The notes under the pieces are model-generated. The model made no database searches. It saw nothing but the letters and a program-made list of their open reading frames with translations, and was not told the origin of the DNA. A DNA stretch of 64,000 bases from Vibrio albus (lineage in GTDB: Bacteria > Pseudomonadota > Gammaproteobacteria > Enterobacterales > Vibrionaceae). The stretch lies in contig NZ_QFWT01000015.1 in the NCBI RefSeq assembly GCF_003144035.1, positions 1-64,000 of the forward strand, in the 5' to 3' direction. This document shows positions 51,390 to 60,541 of this stretch, in pieces. Position 1 is the stretch's first letter. Each line of letters opens with the position of its first letter. The position numbers were made by a program, and so were the translations under genes.

Positions 51390-51418
51390 TGGTATCACAG
51401 AACTCTGTTGTCTGACAA
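51390..51418 (-). promoter_or_regulatory. Possible ilv operon promoter
   Basis: Minus strand: TTGTCA (51418-51413), 16-17 bp, then GATACC/ATACCA near 51396-51390. The -10 is weak, but the position, about 40 nt before ilvL, is right. The remaining gap to comM (to 51535) holds comM upstream sequence and a lone TTATACACA (51464-51472). Confidence 0.4.
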
Positions 51419-51535
51419 GTAAAAACTCAGTCTTTTTTCATATTTATTCTTTTTATTATTGGGTTATACACAATGGTTATAAAAACAACGCTGATATACA
51501 GAGTTGTAACAAGATAATTCATTCAGGGGAGAAAT

Positions 51536-53059
51536 ATGGGACTGGCAGTGATTCACAGCAGAGCGAGCGTCGGAGTAGAGGCTCCGGAAGTCAATGTTGA
51601 AGTACATATCAGCCGCGGGATGCCGGGGTTCACTCTGGTTGGGCTTCCGGAGACGACCGTTAAGGAGTCTCGCGACAGGGTGCGCAGTGCCATCATTAAT
51701 TCTGGTTTTGAGTTTCCTCCGCAGAAGATCACGGTTAACCTCGCCCCGGCGGATCTGCCCAAAGAAGGCGGGAGGTTTGATCTGCCGATTGCGCTGGGAA
51801 TACTGGCGGCATCGAAACAGATTCCGGCCGATAAACTGAATAAATATGAGTTTGTCGGAGAGCTGGCATTGTCGGGGCTGGTTCGATCGGTGAAGGGAGT
51901 ATTACCGGCAGCTCTGGCAGCCAACAGTCAGCAGCGTTGCCTGATCGTACCGGACGATAATGGCGATCAGGCCGCGTTAGTCGGCAAAGAGATCCATAAG
52001 TCGACTTCCAGTCTGGAGGAAGTTTGCCTTTATCTGTGTGGTCAGCAGTCTCTAAAGCTGTTTCAGACTCAGGAGCAGCCGTCTGTGACTTCAGAACAAC
52101 GGGATTTACAGGATATTATTGGTCAGCAGCAGGGTAAAAGAGCGCTGGAGATAGCCGCTGCAGGTAATCATAATCTCTTGTTTATTGGCCCCCCAGGAAC
52201 CGGTAAAACCATGCTGGCTTCGCGCCTGTGCGATTTGCTGCCGGAAATGAGTGATACTGAGGCGTTAGAGACGGCCTCCGTTGCGTCACTGACTCAGCAG
52301 GAGGTGAATCAGTTTAACTGGAAGCGACGTCCTTTTCGCGCCCCTCACCATTCCAGCTCGATGGCCGCGCTGGTGGGAGGGGGATCGATTCCCCGTCCCG
52401 GCGAGATATCTCTGGCCCATAATGGTCTTCTCTTTTTGGATGAAATGCCTGAATTTGAAAGAAAAGTGTTGGATTCCCTGAGAGAACCTCTCGAATCGGG
52501 TGAAATTATCATCTCCCGTGCGGCAGGCAAAACCCGTTTTCCGGCTCGTTTTCAACTGGTGGGTGCTCTGAACCCAAGCCCAACCGGTCATTATGATGAC
52601 CAGCGTTCGCGTGCTAACCCTCAGGCAGCACTGCGTTATCTGGGGCGCTTATCCGGGCCACTGTTGGATCGGTTCGATATGAGCCTGGAAATCCCGGCTC
52701 TGCCTAAAGGCACCTTATCCGAGGGTGGTGATCGGGGTGAAACGACCGCAGTTGTCCGGGACAGGGTATTGGTTGCCAGGGAAAGAATGCTGTGCAGGAG
52801 CAAAAAAGTGAATGCGTTGCTCGGCAGTCGGGAGATTGAACGGTTTTGTCGGCTGGAAAAGCAGGATGCTCAGTTTCTGGAAGGGGCACTGCATCAGCTC
52901 GGGTTATCCATTCGCGCCTATCACCGGATTATCAAAGTGGCCCGCACTATTGCCGATCTGGAGGGGGTACCGGAGATCAGGCGTTCGCATATCGCAGAGG
53001 CTTTGGGTTATCGGTCTATGGACCGGCTACTTAAGCAACTGACTGCCCAGATAGTGTAA
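51536..53059 (+). CDS. comM: Competence branch-migration helicase ComM (YifB)
   Basis: 507 residues. In V. cholerae and Acinetobacter ComM is a hexameric helicase that drives branch migration of incoming DNA during natural transformation. An N-terminal Lon-protease-like domain (about 1-170) lacks an obvious catalytic site; the AAA+ domain has Walker A GPPGTGKTM near residue 217 and LLFLDEMPEF as Walker B. A Mg-chelatase-type C-terminus follows. The gene is intact, consistent with competence. GGGGAG precedes the ATG. Confidence 0.95.
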   Translation: MGLAVIHSRASVGVEAPEVNVEVHISRGMPGFTLVGLPETTVKESRDRVRSAIINSGFEFPPQKITVNLAPADLPKEGGRFDLPIALGILAASKQIPADKLNKYEFVGELALSGLVRSVKGVLPAALAANSQQRCLIVPDDNGDQAALVGKEIHKSTSSLEEVCLYLCGQQSLKLFQTQEQPSVTSEQRDLQDIIGQQQGKRALEIAAAGNHNLLFIGPPGTGKTMLASRLCDLLPEMSDTEALETASVASLTQQEVNQFNWKRRPFRAPHHSSSMAALVGGGSIPRPGEISLAHNGLLFLDEMPEFERKVLDSLREPLESGEIIISRAAGKTRFPARFQLVGALNPSPTGHYDDQRSRANPQAALRYLGRLSGPLLDRFDMSLEIPALPKGTLSEGGDRGETTAVVRDRVLVARERMLCRSKKVNALLGSREIERFCRLEKQDAQFLEGALHQLGLSIRAYHRIIKVARTIADLEGVPEIRRSHIAEALGYRSMDRLLKQLTAQIV

Positions 53060-53163
53060 TCATTCTGCAGACAGCCCCACAACTCAGACCATTCAGATAT
53101 TCCAATCGATCGTCTGATTTGTATAATTACACGCTGTTTTTTTCGACATAAGATTTGATTGTA

Positions 53164-54045
53164 ATGTTTGGCTATCTGCTTCTGGTGATCAACGTATTTC
53201 TGGTCATCCTTAATACTGCTGTCTGCTCAGTACTGATTTGTCTGATGGCACTGATGAAAATATTGATGCCGTTTTCGGCGGGTAAGCGGGCGGCTACTTT
53301 TGCAGCCAACAAGTTTATGTGGTGTTGGGCAACAATCAATGCCGGAATTTTAGCGTTGTCTAACCGGGTTGAGTGGGATATTGAAGGTGGAGAACAGCTG
53401 AAAAAAGACGGTTGGTACCTGTTGATTTCAAACCACCTGAGCTGGACGGATATCGTGGTTTTATGCTGCGTGTTTAAAGACCGGATTCCGATGCCGAAAT
53501 TTTTCCTGAAACAGCAGCTATTGTATGTCCCCTTTGTCGGTATGGCATGTTGGGCTCTGGATATGCCGTTTATGCGCCGTTACTCACGTGCATACCTGAT
53601 TCGCCATCCTGAAAAACGGGGGCAGGATCTGGCGACGACCCGACGTTCCTGTGAAAAATTCAGACATACTCCAACGACTGTAGTGAACTATGTGGAAGGT
53701 ACCCGTTTTACGGCGGAAAAGGGCACAAAGAGTAAAGCCGGCTTTAAGCATCTGCTACAGCCGAAATCGGGTGGTATTGCTTATACACTAGCAGCGATGG
53801 GGGAGCAGTTTGAAAATATTATCGATGTGACCCTGGCTTATCCGGATAATATGGACAACCCATTTAAGCAGATGCTGATGGGGAGAATGACGCGTATTGT
53901 GGTGCGTATCCGTGTGTTGCCGGTGGATGAACAGGTAAGCGGAGATTACTTTAACGATAAGCCGTATAAGCGCCGTTTCCAGCAATGGCTGGGGAATGTA
54001 TGGGAAGAAAAAGATAAGCTGCTGGACGAAATATACAAGTCGTAA
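53164..54045 (+). CDS. Acyltransferase, PlsC family (YihG-like)
   Basis: 293 residues. Membrane helix at about 1-35, then a 1-acylglycerol-3-phosphate acyltransferase domain. The catalytic HX4D motif is NHLSWTD, and the acceptor-binding motif VNYVEGTRFT (FPEGT-like) follows about 95 residues later. It probably acylates lysophosphatidic acid or a related lipid; E. coli YihG has this position and role in setting acyl composition. Converges on dsbA. The ATG at 53164 is preferred to a TTG at 53155. Confidence 0.88.
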   Translation: MFGYLLLVINVFLVILNTAVCSVLICLMALMKILMPFSAGKRAATFAANKFMWCWATINAGILALSNRVEWDIEGGEQLKKDGWYLLISNHLSWTDIVVLCCVFKDRIPMPKFFLKQQLLYVPFVGMACWALDMPFMRRYSRAYLIRHPEKRGQDLATTRRSCEKFRHTPTTVVNYVEGTRFTAEKGTKSKAGFKHLLQPKSGGIAYTLAAMGEQFENIIDVTLAYPDNMDNPFKQMLMGRMTRIVVRIRVLPVDEQVSGDYFNDKPYKRRFQQWLGNVWEEKDKLLDEIYKS

Positions 54046-54054
54046 CCGGTACTG

Positions 54055-54085
54055 AAAAGAAATAAGCCCCTGAATGAGGGGCTTA
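54055..54085 (-). terminator. Terminator of dsbA (bidirectional stem)
   Basis: TAAGCCCCT and AGGGGCTTA form a 9-bp stem with a 5-nt loop; on the minus strand TTTCTTTT follows. It lies in the convergent gap of the acyltransferase gene and dsbA. Confidence 0.85.
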
Positions 54086-54120
54086 AGGTTAGGAGATGAA
54101 AGCGAAACACGCCCTATCTA

Positions 54121-54720
54121 TTATTTTTTTAGCAGGTAATCGATAAGTTCCAGATACTCATCATAAGTTTTCAGCCCTTCTGCCTTCACAACATACTTAT
54201 CGTTTACCACAACACCCGGTACACCACGCAGTTCTGCATCTTCAAAGCCTTTTACAAAGCGTTTTTGCATGGAGTCGGTGGCAAAACTGTTGTAGGTAGC
54301 ATCAAACTTTTTCCCATCCACACCCTGGTCAATAAACCACTGACGCAGCTCTGCCTCATCTTTTGGTGGAGTACGCAGTTCGTGAATTTGCTTAAACATC
54401 GCCGGAGCCAGTGTGTCTTCCTGTTTCAGAACCAGCATGGTGGCATAAGCTTTTGCCATTGGTACACCCATGTCTCCGCCCATGAACGTCACATGGCTTT
54501 TCTGGAAAGTAGCGCCTTCCGGCAGATCTTTTTTCAGAGCGTTCATCAGAGGCTCAAACTTAAAACAGTGCGGGCAGTAGAACGAGAAAAATTCCGTGAC
54601 TTTAGGGGAAGAAGACGCCTGAGTATCCAGAACCTGATAGTGCTGATCCTGTTTAAATTCAGTTGCCTGAACAGACACGCTGACAATCATTGCTGCGATC
54701 AGGGCAAATAGTTTTTTCAT
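54121..54720 (-). CDS. dsbA: Periplasmic disulfide oxidoreductase DsbA
   Basis: 199 residues with a signal peptide (about 1-19, cut after VQA). Thioredoxin fold; the active site is CPHC at 49-52 (30-33 in the mature protein), and the cis-proline loop GVPGVVV is near 168. It oxidises secreted proteins, including pilus and toxin components in vibrios. Downstream of srkA by 90 nt, as in E. coli. Confidence 0.97.
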   Translation of the reverse strand: MKKLFALIAAMIVSVSVQATEFKQDQHYQVLDTQASSSPKVTEFFSFYCPHCFKFEPLMNALKKDLPEGATFQKSHVTFMGGDMGVPMAKAYATMLVLKQEDTLAPAMFKQIHELRTPPKDEAELRQWFIDQGVDGKKFDATYNSFATDSMQKRFVKGFEDAELRGVPGVVVNDKYVVKAEGLKTYDEYLELIDYLLKK

Positions 54721-54810
54721 AGTATGTGTACTCCATTATCTGCTTTGGTGTTGAGCCGCCATTGCAGTTTTGCTTTTCTTGTATTTCGATATTACCACTG
54801 TGTGCCAGGA

Positions 54811-55809
54811 TTACCACTGAGGGGCAAGGCTCAATGCCGGTTCCTGCAGAGCAGCCATTTGCTCTTTAAAACCCAATACCTGGTTTTCCCAGTATTTTGG
54901 ATCTCCGAACCATGGAAATGCCAGTGGAAACGCCGGATCCTGCCAGCGCTTTGCCAGCCATGCCATATAATGCACCATACGTAGACCACGTAAAGGCTCA
55001 ATAAGTTTCAGTTCTGCAGGGTTAAAATCGCAAAATTCTTCATATCCCTCAAGAATCGTATCCAACTGAGCCAGCTTATCGGCTCTTTCTCCATTCAGTA
55101 GCATCCAGAGGTCCTGTACTGCCGGTCCCGAACGGGCATCATCCAGATCGACAAACATCGGGCCGTCACGCCAGAGGATGTTTCCAGGATGGCAATCACC
55201 ATGGAGCCGGATAGATGTGAAAGTCTCTGACCACTGTTGTTCTATCGATTGAATCAGAAAATCCAGATCATTGAAAAAAGCATTTTCCATATGAGGCGGG
55301 ATAAAATCAGAATGGGTGAGTATTTCACGCGGCTGGTACAAATATTCCTGCAGAGATATCGCCGGGCGGTGACTAAACGGGTGCTTACTGCCAACCTTAT
55401 GGATACGGCCGAGAAAGCGTCCTGTCCACTCTAACTGTTCAAAGTTATCTACCTCAAACTGGCGACCGCCCATGCTGGCAAACAGGGCAAACAGATAGCC
55501 TTTATATTCATGCAGAGTCTGTCCGTTTATCCTGAGCGGCGGAGCGACAGGAATATCCTGCTCTACCAGCTCCAGAGTGAAATCGTGCTCTTCCTGGATC
55601 TGTTCTCTGGACCAGCGTTGCGGACGGTAAAATTTGACCACATATCGCTGTTTTTCTTCGTCAGTAAACTGGTAAACCCGGTTTTCATAGCTGTTTAAGG
55701 CCAGCAGGCCTGACTCAGCACGGACACCAATGCTCTCCATTGCATACCACATAAAATCTGGAGTTAATGCATCGAAGTTAAAGGCGTTTTCTGAAGGAAT
55801 ATTTTTCAT
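54811..55809 (-). CDS. srkA: Stress response Ser/Thr kinase SrkA (YihE/RdoA)
   Basis: 332 residues, aminoglycoside-phosphotransferase/kinase fold. Catalytic HGDCHPGN at 203-210 and metal-binding DLDDA at 221-225. E. coli YihE counters toxin-antitoxin-triggered death and is Cpx-regulated. Conserved yihD-srkA-dsbA order. Confidence 0.95.
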   Translation of the reverse strand: MKNIPSENAFNFDALTPDFMWYAMESIGVRAESGLLALNSYENRVYQFTDEEKQRYVVKFYRPQRWSREQIQEEHDFTLELVEQDIPVAPPLRINGQTLHEYKGYLFALFASMGGRQFEVDNFEQLEWTGRFLGRIHKVGSKHPFSHRPAISLQEYLYQPREILTHSDFIPPHMENAFFNDLDFLIQSIEQQWSETFTSIRLHGDCHPGNILWRDGPMFVDLDDARSGPAVQDLWMLLNGERADKLAQLDTILEGYEEFCDFNPAELKLIEPLRGLRMVHYMAWLAKRWQDPAFPLAFPWFGDPKYWENQVLGFKEQMAALQEPALSLAPQW

Positions 55810-55865
55810 AGTTGCCTGAGCTGCAGCAGGACTGAATGCTTCCAGTCCTGAGTATTAGAATAAGG

Positions 55866-56132
55866 TTATTTGATGATACCGCGAGCTTTAAGAATGGCGG
55901 TTTTAAAATCGTCTTCCTGATCTTTGGCCAGACCTGGAATCATGTCATCTTTACCGCTGTTACGCATTTTCAGATGATAGATCAGCACATCGTCGGTCAG
56001 ATTTTCCAGAGGGCCTTCATAACCGGCTTCGTCAGCCAGTTTACGGATGAATTCGATGAGATTCAGATCGGGGTCTTTCTGCCATTCAGGGTGCAGAAGC
56101 TCGATTAATTCATTAACGCGGTGACATTTCAT
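55866..56132 (-). CDS. yihD: YihD family protein (DUF1040)
   Basis: 88 residues, soluble and acidic, starting MKCHRVNELIELLHPEW. A small conserved gammaproteobacterial protein of unknown function. The ATG at 56132 has GGAGAAAG upstream; a TTG at 56144 is rejected. First of the yihD-srkA-dsbA set. Confidence 0.9.
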   Translation of the reverse strand: MKCHRVNELIELLHPEWQKDPDLNLIEFIRKLADEAGYEGPLENLTDDVLIYHLKMRNSGKDDMIPGLAKDQEDDFKTAILKARGIIK

Positions 56133-56254
56133 GACTTTCTCCAATATATCATTGTATTGTTATGGCTCAATCAAAGAACAACTTCTGTCTTAAGCCTTAT
56201 TTTTCTATAGTACTTTTTTCCGGGAGGAAGCTGAAGTTATTAGGGTGGGTTTAT

Positions 56255-56311
56255 ACCAATTCCAGCAGGAATGATTAGATAATTTAATTACTGGTATTAT
56301 CTTGAATTGGT
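56255..56311. repeat. 57-bp inverted-repeat element upstream of yihD
   Basis: ACCAATTC (56255-56262) and GAATTGGT (56304-56311) are perfect terminal inverted repeats. Inside, AGATAAT (56277-56283) pairs with ATTATCT (56296-56302). It is non-coding, and its shape resembles a small MITE remnant. No second copy was noticed in the window. Confidence 0.5.
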
Positions 56312-56333
56312 CGTGTTATCAATAGCTCTAAAT

Positions 56334-56363
56334 AAAAAAAGCGCAGTGATAAAACTGCGCTTT
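56334..56363 (-). terminator. Terminator after the 55-residue gene
   Basis: AAAGCGCAGT and ACTGCGCTTT form a 10-bp stem with a 6-nt loop; on the minus strand seven U follow. It begins 3 nt after the stop codon at 56367-56369, which implies a real leftward transcript. Confidence 0.88.
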
Positions 56364-56366
56364 GCG

Positions 56367-56534
56367 TTATGCCGCTTGTATTGTTTCGTGATGAGTCTGT
56401 TTCTCGATAGCTTTTCTCTGTACCAGAGCCATTGCTGGCGTCTGTTTTCTAGCAACCGGAGCAGATACAACGCTGCAACGGCGGCGGGACGCGCTGGTTA
56501 CGGTGCGCGAGAACCTGACATGGGAAGTGTGCAT
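56367..56534 (-). CDS. Small basic protein, unknown, probably unannotated
   Basis: 55 residues, starting MHTSHVRFSR. It is rich in Ser, Thr, Arg and Lys (RRRC cluster near the middle), with no signal peptide or membrane segment. The ATG at 56534 is preceded by AAGGG with a 6-nt gap; an in-frame TTG at 56567 would add 11 residues. A strong terminator starts 3 nt past the stop. The frame lies in an otherwise empty 730-bp gap between yihD and the SpoOM-like gene. I do not recognise it. The overlapping rightward frame has no ribosome site or terminator. Confidence 0.55.
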   Translation of the reverse strand: MHTSHVRFSRTVTSASRRRCSVVSAPVARKQTPAMALVQRKAIEKQTHHETIQAA

Positions 56535-56659
56535 CTTCAACCCTTTCGTCAGACCATCCATTGCCAAGTTAATGGCCTAATTATTTATGAAAGCTCACCA
56601 TATGCATGGAAGACTTTCTCTTTTGGCCACTGCCAGTCCTATAGAAATAATTAGGAATA

Positions 56660-56678
56660 AGATATGTGTGACATATCT
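56660..56678. promoter_or_regulatory. Possible operator palindrome
   Basis: AGATATGT and ACATATCT are perfect inverted repeats with a 3-bp spacer, located between the leftward 55-residue gene and the rightward SpoOM-like gene. Suitable for a dimeric regulator; none is identified. The rest of 56679-56859 is A/T-rich upstream sequence. Confidence 0.35.
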
Positions 56679-56859
56679 GACTAAATAGTAACACCCTCGT
56701 TACCTTTTATCGAGTTGTTTGAGTAAAAAAACAGCATTTTTTATCCGGTATATCTGAGTGTCAATCGTTCTGGTTTTACAGGCTGAGCTTGAGTTTTATT
56801 TTTTTTGGTTGGTAATATGGTGATGTCGGTTTAAAGGGTGTTCAGGGGGATAGATAACC

Positions 56860-57651
56860 ATGTCTTTTATCAAAAAAACGTTGGCAAGTTTCGGAGTGGG
56901 ATCCGCACGGGTTGATTCCATTTTGCAGCAGGAATTTTTGGTGCCGGGAGAAACGGTTCCGGTGGCGATTGAAGTCTATGGTGGAGCAACGGCGCAGGAT
57001 ATTGATACCATAGAGTTGAAGCTTTGCTGTCAGTACATCGATGAAGAATTCGAGAACAAAGAGGGTGACCGCCATGGCAGGAAGAGGAAGGTAAAGCGGA
57101 CCTTTACCCTGGCTCGCTGGACATTGCCGAATGCATTTACCATTCAGCCCGGAGAGCAGCGGAATTTTCAGGCTGAAATTGAGGTTCCCTGGAATACACC
57201 GGTGACCATCAGTGATGCCAAAGTGTGGCTGGAAACCGGTCTGGATATTTCTATGGCGGTGGACCCGACCGATAAAGATATTCTGACGGTGCGTCCGGAC
57301 CCGCTGGCAGATGGTGTTTTGAGTGCTCTGGAAGAAGAAGGATTACGTATCCGCCGGGTGGAGTGTGAGGCGTGTGATGGCTTTCCGATGCCGTTTGTAC
57401 AGGCGTTCGAATTTGTTCCGACTACCGGGCCATTTCATGGTCGTTGGCGTGAGCTGGAGATCATTACATTCCGGCATGGAGAGCGGCTGGATATCTGGTT
57501 TGAAATAGACCGGCAGAAGCAGGGTATGACAGGTTTGCTGTCTGGTCTGTTAGGAACAGGAAAACTGCATCGGCAGTTGCCTATTCCGGCAGACACTGCA
57601 CCGGATAAGGCCGGGAAGATGGTTCTCGAGTATCTGGATGCCTGCGAGTAA
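56860..57651 (+). CDS. SpoOM-like sporulation-control family protein
   Basis: 263 residues, matching the Spo0M family (arrestin-like fold): N-terminal FIKKTLASFGVGSARVDSIL, and the family's PGE and IQPGEQRNF blocks. In Bacillus Spo0M affects sporulation; in vibrios the role is unknown. No signal peptide, so probably cytoplasmic. It converges on trkH with only 20 bp between the stops. Confidence 0.85.
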   Translation: MSFIKKTLASFGVGSARVDSILQQEFLVPGETVPVAIEVYGGATAQDIDTIELKLCCQYIDEEFENKEGDRHGRKRKVKRTFTLARWTLPNAFTIQPGEQRNFQAEIEVPWNTPVTISDAKVWLETGLDISMAVDPTDKDILTVRPDPLADGVLSALEEEGLRIRRVECEACDGFPMPFVQAFEFVPTTGPFHGRWRELEIITFRHGERLDIWFEIDRQKQGMTGLLSGLLGTGKLHRQLPIPADTAPDKAGKMVLEYLDACE

Positions 57652-57671
57652 TATTTATTATCTTGTTTTCT

Positions 57672-59117
57672 CTAACGTTTCCAGAACGCAGGGAAGAAGA
57701 GAACCAGAATTGTCAGGATCTCCAGACGTCCCATTAACATCCCAAAACTTAAAATCCATTTCGCGGCATCGGGCAGGGTGGAAAAGTTTCCGGTCGGTCC
57801 GATCACATTTCCCATGCCCGGGCCGACATTGGCAACGGCGGTAATCGCACCGGAGATGGCGGTAACGGGATCCAGATCCAAGGACCCTAAAGCACCCGCT
57901 ATAATAATAATGGTGGCAAAAAAGGTGATACCAAAGGCAACAACAGAGCGGACGATATCATCATTGACCGGGCGCTGGTTATAGCGCTGGACAAAGACAC
58001 CAGATGGGTGGATCAGTCTCATCATCTGCTTGTTAAGCAGCGTAATGGCTATCTGGAAACGGAATATTTTAATGCCGCCGGCAGTGGATCCTGAGCAAGC
58101 ACCAGCCAGCATCAGAAAGGTAAACAGTACAGAAGGCAGCGCTCCCCAGGCGGTAAAATCTTCCAGACCATAACCGGTTGTCGTGACCACTGAGACAATA
58201 TTGAACATCGCGACCCGGATAGCATCCGGAAAATGGTAGCCATTATGAAGCTGCAGCCATCCGGCGACAACCAGGCTGGTTGTCAGAAACAGGAAAGCAA
58301 AGCCTCGTACCTGAGCATCGTGGAGCAACGCTGCGGGTTCGCGTTTTCTTAAGGCTGTGACGAAGAGCAGAAATGGCAAACCACCCAAAAACATGAATAT
58401 GGTGCCGATCCAGTGTGCTCCGTTAGAGAAATGATTCATTGAGCCATCAGAGGTTGAATAGCCACCGGTAGAAAGCGTGGTAAAGGCATGATTGACGGCC
58501 TCAAAAAAGCTCATCCCGGTGAACAGATAGCCGATCATACAAAGCAGGGTCAATGAAACATACACCCCGACAATATTGATTGCTACGGTTTTGGCCCTTG
58601 GTGCACTTTTATCCGACCAGTCTGAGGATTCTGTCTGGAACAGGCGCATACCACCGACGTTCAGCATTGGCAGCACCGCTACCGCCATCACAATAAAGCC
58701 GACACCACCCAGCCACTGCAGGGTTGAACGCCAGAGCAGGATGCTGGGGGCCATATCATCCAGACCGCTCAGAACGGTGGAGCCTGTCGTGGTAATTCCG
58801 GACATGGTCTCAAAGTAGGCGTCGGTAAAGCTGATATGGTTTAGAAACACAAAGGGTAAGGCTGCAAACACACTGGATATGGTCCAGACCAGAGAGGTGA
58901 TCAGGAACATATCGCGGACCCCCAGACGAAACTGTTGGGTTCTGCCCACTGACAGGCAGGCAAAGGCGGCCGCATGAGTAATCAGTACGGATTTACCGAA
59001 CTCCAGAAATCCATCGGTTCCCGACAGAAAAGCGACCAGAGTCGGGATATACATAAACAGTGCTATCTTCGACAGCACTAAACCGAAAACAAACAGTATG
59101 GGGCGCAGGTTTACCAT
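57672..59117 (-). CDS. trkH: Trk potassium uptake membrane subunit TrkH (second copy)
   Basis: 481 residues, same family as the gene at 1210-2667. Pore loops read TTTGSTVL, TTLSTGGYST, TTTGYGLED and NVGPGMG. It lies 15 nt after trkA, so this is the copy made together with its cytoplasmic gate. Having two divergent TrkH proteins suggests different affinity or ion coupling; that is an inference. Confidence 0.94.
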   Translation of the reverse strand: MVNLRPILFVFGLVLSKIALFMYIPTLVAFLSGTDGFLEFGKSVLITHAAAFACLSVGRTQQFRLGVRDMFLITSLVWTISSVFAALPFVFLNHISFTDAYFETMSGITTTGSTVLSGLDDMAPSILLWRSTLQWLGGVGFIVMAVAVLPMLNVGGMRLFQTESSDWSDKSAPRAKTVAINIVGVYVSLTLLCMIGYLFTGMSFFEAVNHAFTTLSTGGYSTSDGSMNHFSNGAHWIGTIFMFLGGLPFLLFVTALRKREPAALLHDAQVRGFAFLFLTTSLVVAGWLQLHNGYHFPDAIRVAMFNIVSVVTTTGYGLEDFTAWGALPSVLFTFLMLAGACSGSTAGGIKIFRFQIAITLLNKQMMRLIHPSGVFVQRYNQRPVNDDIVRSVVAFGITFFATIIIIAGALGSLDLDPVTAISGAITAVANVGPGMGNVIGPTGNFSTLPDAAKWILSFGMLMGRLEILTILVLFFPAFWKR

Positions 59118-59132
59118 AACAACACAGACACC

Positions 59133-60509
59133 CTACAGGAAAAACGGACTCGGCTGGAACAGCGCTTCTACTTCAGGGATGTACTTTTTGTTCACCAGGA
59201 ACATCACGACATGGTCATCCTGTTCAATAATGGTCCGGTCGTGAGCAATCAGAACTTCATCGCCACGAACAACCGCACCAATGGTGGTCCCCGGTGGCAG
59301 TTTGATATCGCCAATCGCCCGGCCAACCACGCGGGAAGTGCTTTCATCACCATGGGCTATCGCTTCGATCGCTTCGGCTGCCCCGCGGCGCAGGGAAGAC
59401 ACATTGACGATATCAGCGCGACGGACATGGGTCAGCAAAGCGGAAATGGTTGCCTGCTGCGGAGAAATCGCAACATCGATAACGCCACCCTGCACCAGAT
59501 CCACATAAGCGCTGCGCTGGATCAGTACCATGACCTTTTTGGCCCCCATGCGTTTTGCCAGCATGGCGGACATGATATTGGTTTCATCTTCATTGGTCAG
59601 AGCAATGAAGACGTCCACCTGATCGATATTTTCTTCAGCCAGAAGCTCCTGATCCGCCGCATCACCACAGAATACAATGGTGTTTTCCAGATCTTCAGAC
59701 AGCGATTCTGCCCGCGAGAAACTACGTTCAATCAGTTTGACGCTGTACTCCTGTTCAAGGCATTTTGCCAGCGAGGAACCGATATTTCCCCCGCCGACAA
59801 TCATCACCCGGCGATAAGGTTTTTCCAGCCGCTGTAGCTCACTCATGATGGAACGGATATGGTTGCTGGCGGCCACGAAGAACACTTCGTCATCGGCTTC
59901 AATAATGGTGGTACCCTGAGGCCGGATAGGACGCCCCTGACGGAATATGGCGGCGACGCGGGTTTCGATGTGTGGCATATGGTCACGCAGGGTTGAAAGC
60001 GCATTCCCCACCAGAGGGCCACCATAGTAGGCTTTTACGGCGACCAGGCTGACTTTACGTTCAGCAAAACTCACTACCTGCAGTGCACCCGGATAATGGA
60101 TGAGTTTTTCAATGTATCGGGTAACCAGTTCTTCCGGCGCGATCAGGTGGTCAACAGGGACCGCCCCTGACTGAAATAAGCTATCTTTTTCTGCCAGATA
60201 TTCCGGAGATCGGATCCGGGCTACCCGGTTTGGGGTATTAAAAATAGTAAAAGCCACCTGACAGGCAACCATATTGGTTTCGTCAGAGTTGGTGACGGCT
60301 ACCAGCATATCCGCATCCTGAGCTCCGGCTTCCCGAAGCGTTTCCGGATGGCTGGCGTAGCCATTTACGACGCGAAGGTCATATTTATCCTGAAGCTCTC
60401 GTAAGCGCTCACCATCGGTATCAACTATTGTGATATCGTTGTTTTCACCAACCAGATTTTCTGCCAGTGTGCCGCCGACCTGACCGGCACCAAGGATAAT
60501 AATTTTCAT
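59133..60509 (-). CDS. trkA: Trk system NAD-binding regulatory protein TrkA
   Basis: 458 residues, two tandem RCK units. Each has a Rossmann NAD motif (GAGQVG at 7-12; GGGNIGSS near 238) followed by a TrkA-C domain. It assembles on the cytoplasmic side of TrkH and gates K+ entry with ATP/NADH. Between rsmB and trkH in the def-fmt-rsmB-trkA-trkH gene set. Confidence 0.96.
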   Translation of the reverse strand: MKIIILGAGQVGGTLAENLVGENNDITIVDTDGERLRELQDKYDLRVVNGYASHPETLREAGAQDADMLVAVTNSDETNMVACQVAFTIFNTPNRVARIRSPEYLAEKDSLFQSGAVPVDHLIAPEELVTRYIEKLIHYPGALQVVSFAERKVSLVAVKAYYGGPLVGNALSTLRDHMPHIETRVAAIFRQGRPIRPQGTTIIEADDEVFFVAASNHIRSIMSELQRLEKPYRRVMIVGGGNIGSSLAKCLEQEYSVKLIERSFSRAESLSEDLENTIVFCGDAADQELLAEENIDQVDVFIALTNEDETNIMSAMLAKRMGAKKVMVLIQRSAYVDLVQGGVIDVAISPQQATISALLTHVRRADIVNVSSLRRGAAEAIEAIAHGDESTSRVVGRAIGDIKLPPGTTIGAVVRGDEVLIAHDRTIIEQDDHVVMFLVNKKYIPEVEALFQPSPFFL

Positions 60510-60541
60510 AACGTCTTGAACTCTTAGGGGCGCTATCTGTC

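Noticed and set aside
56307..56654. 115-codon frame on the plus strand overlapping the 55-residue gene
   Set aside because: It begins before and reads through the hairpin at 56338-56363, has no ribosome site, and no terminator on its own strand.
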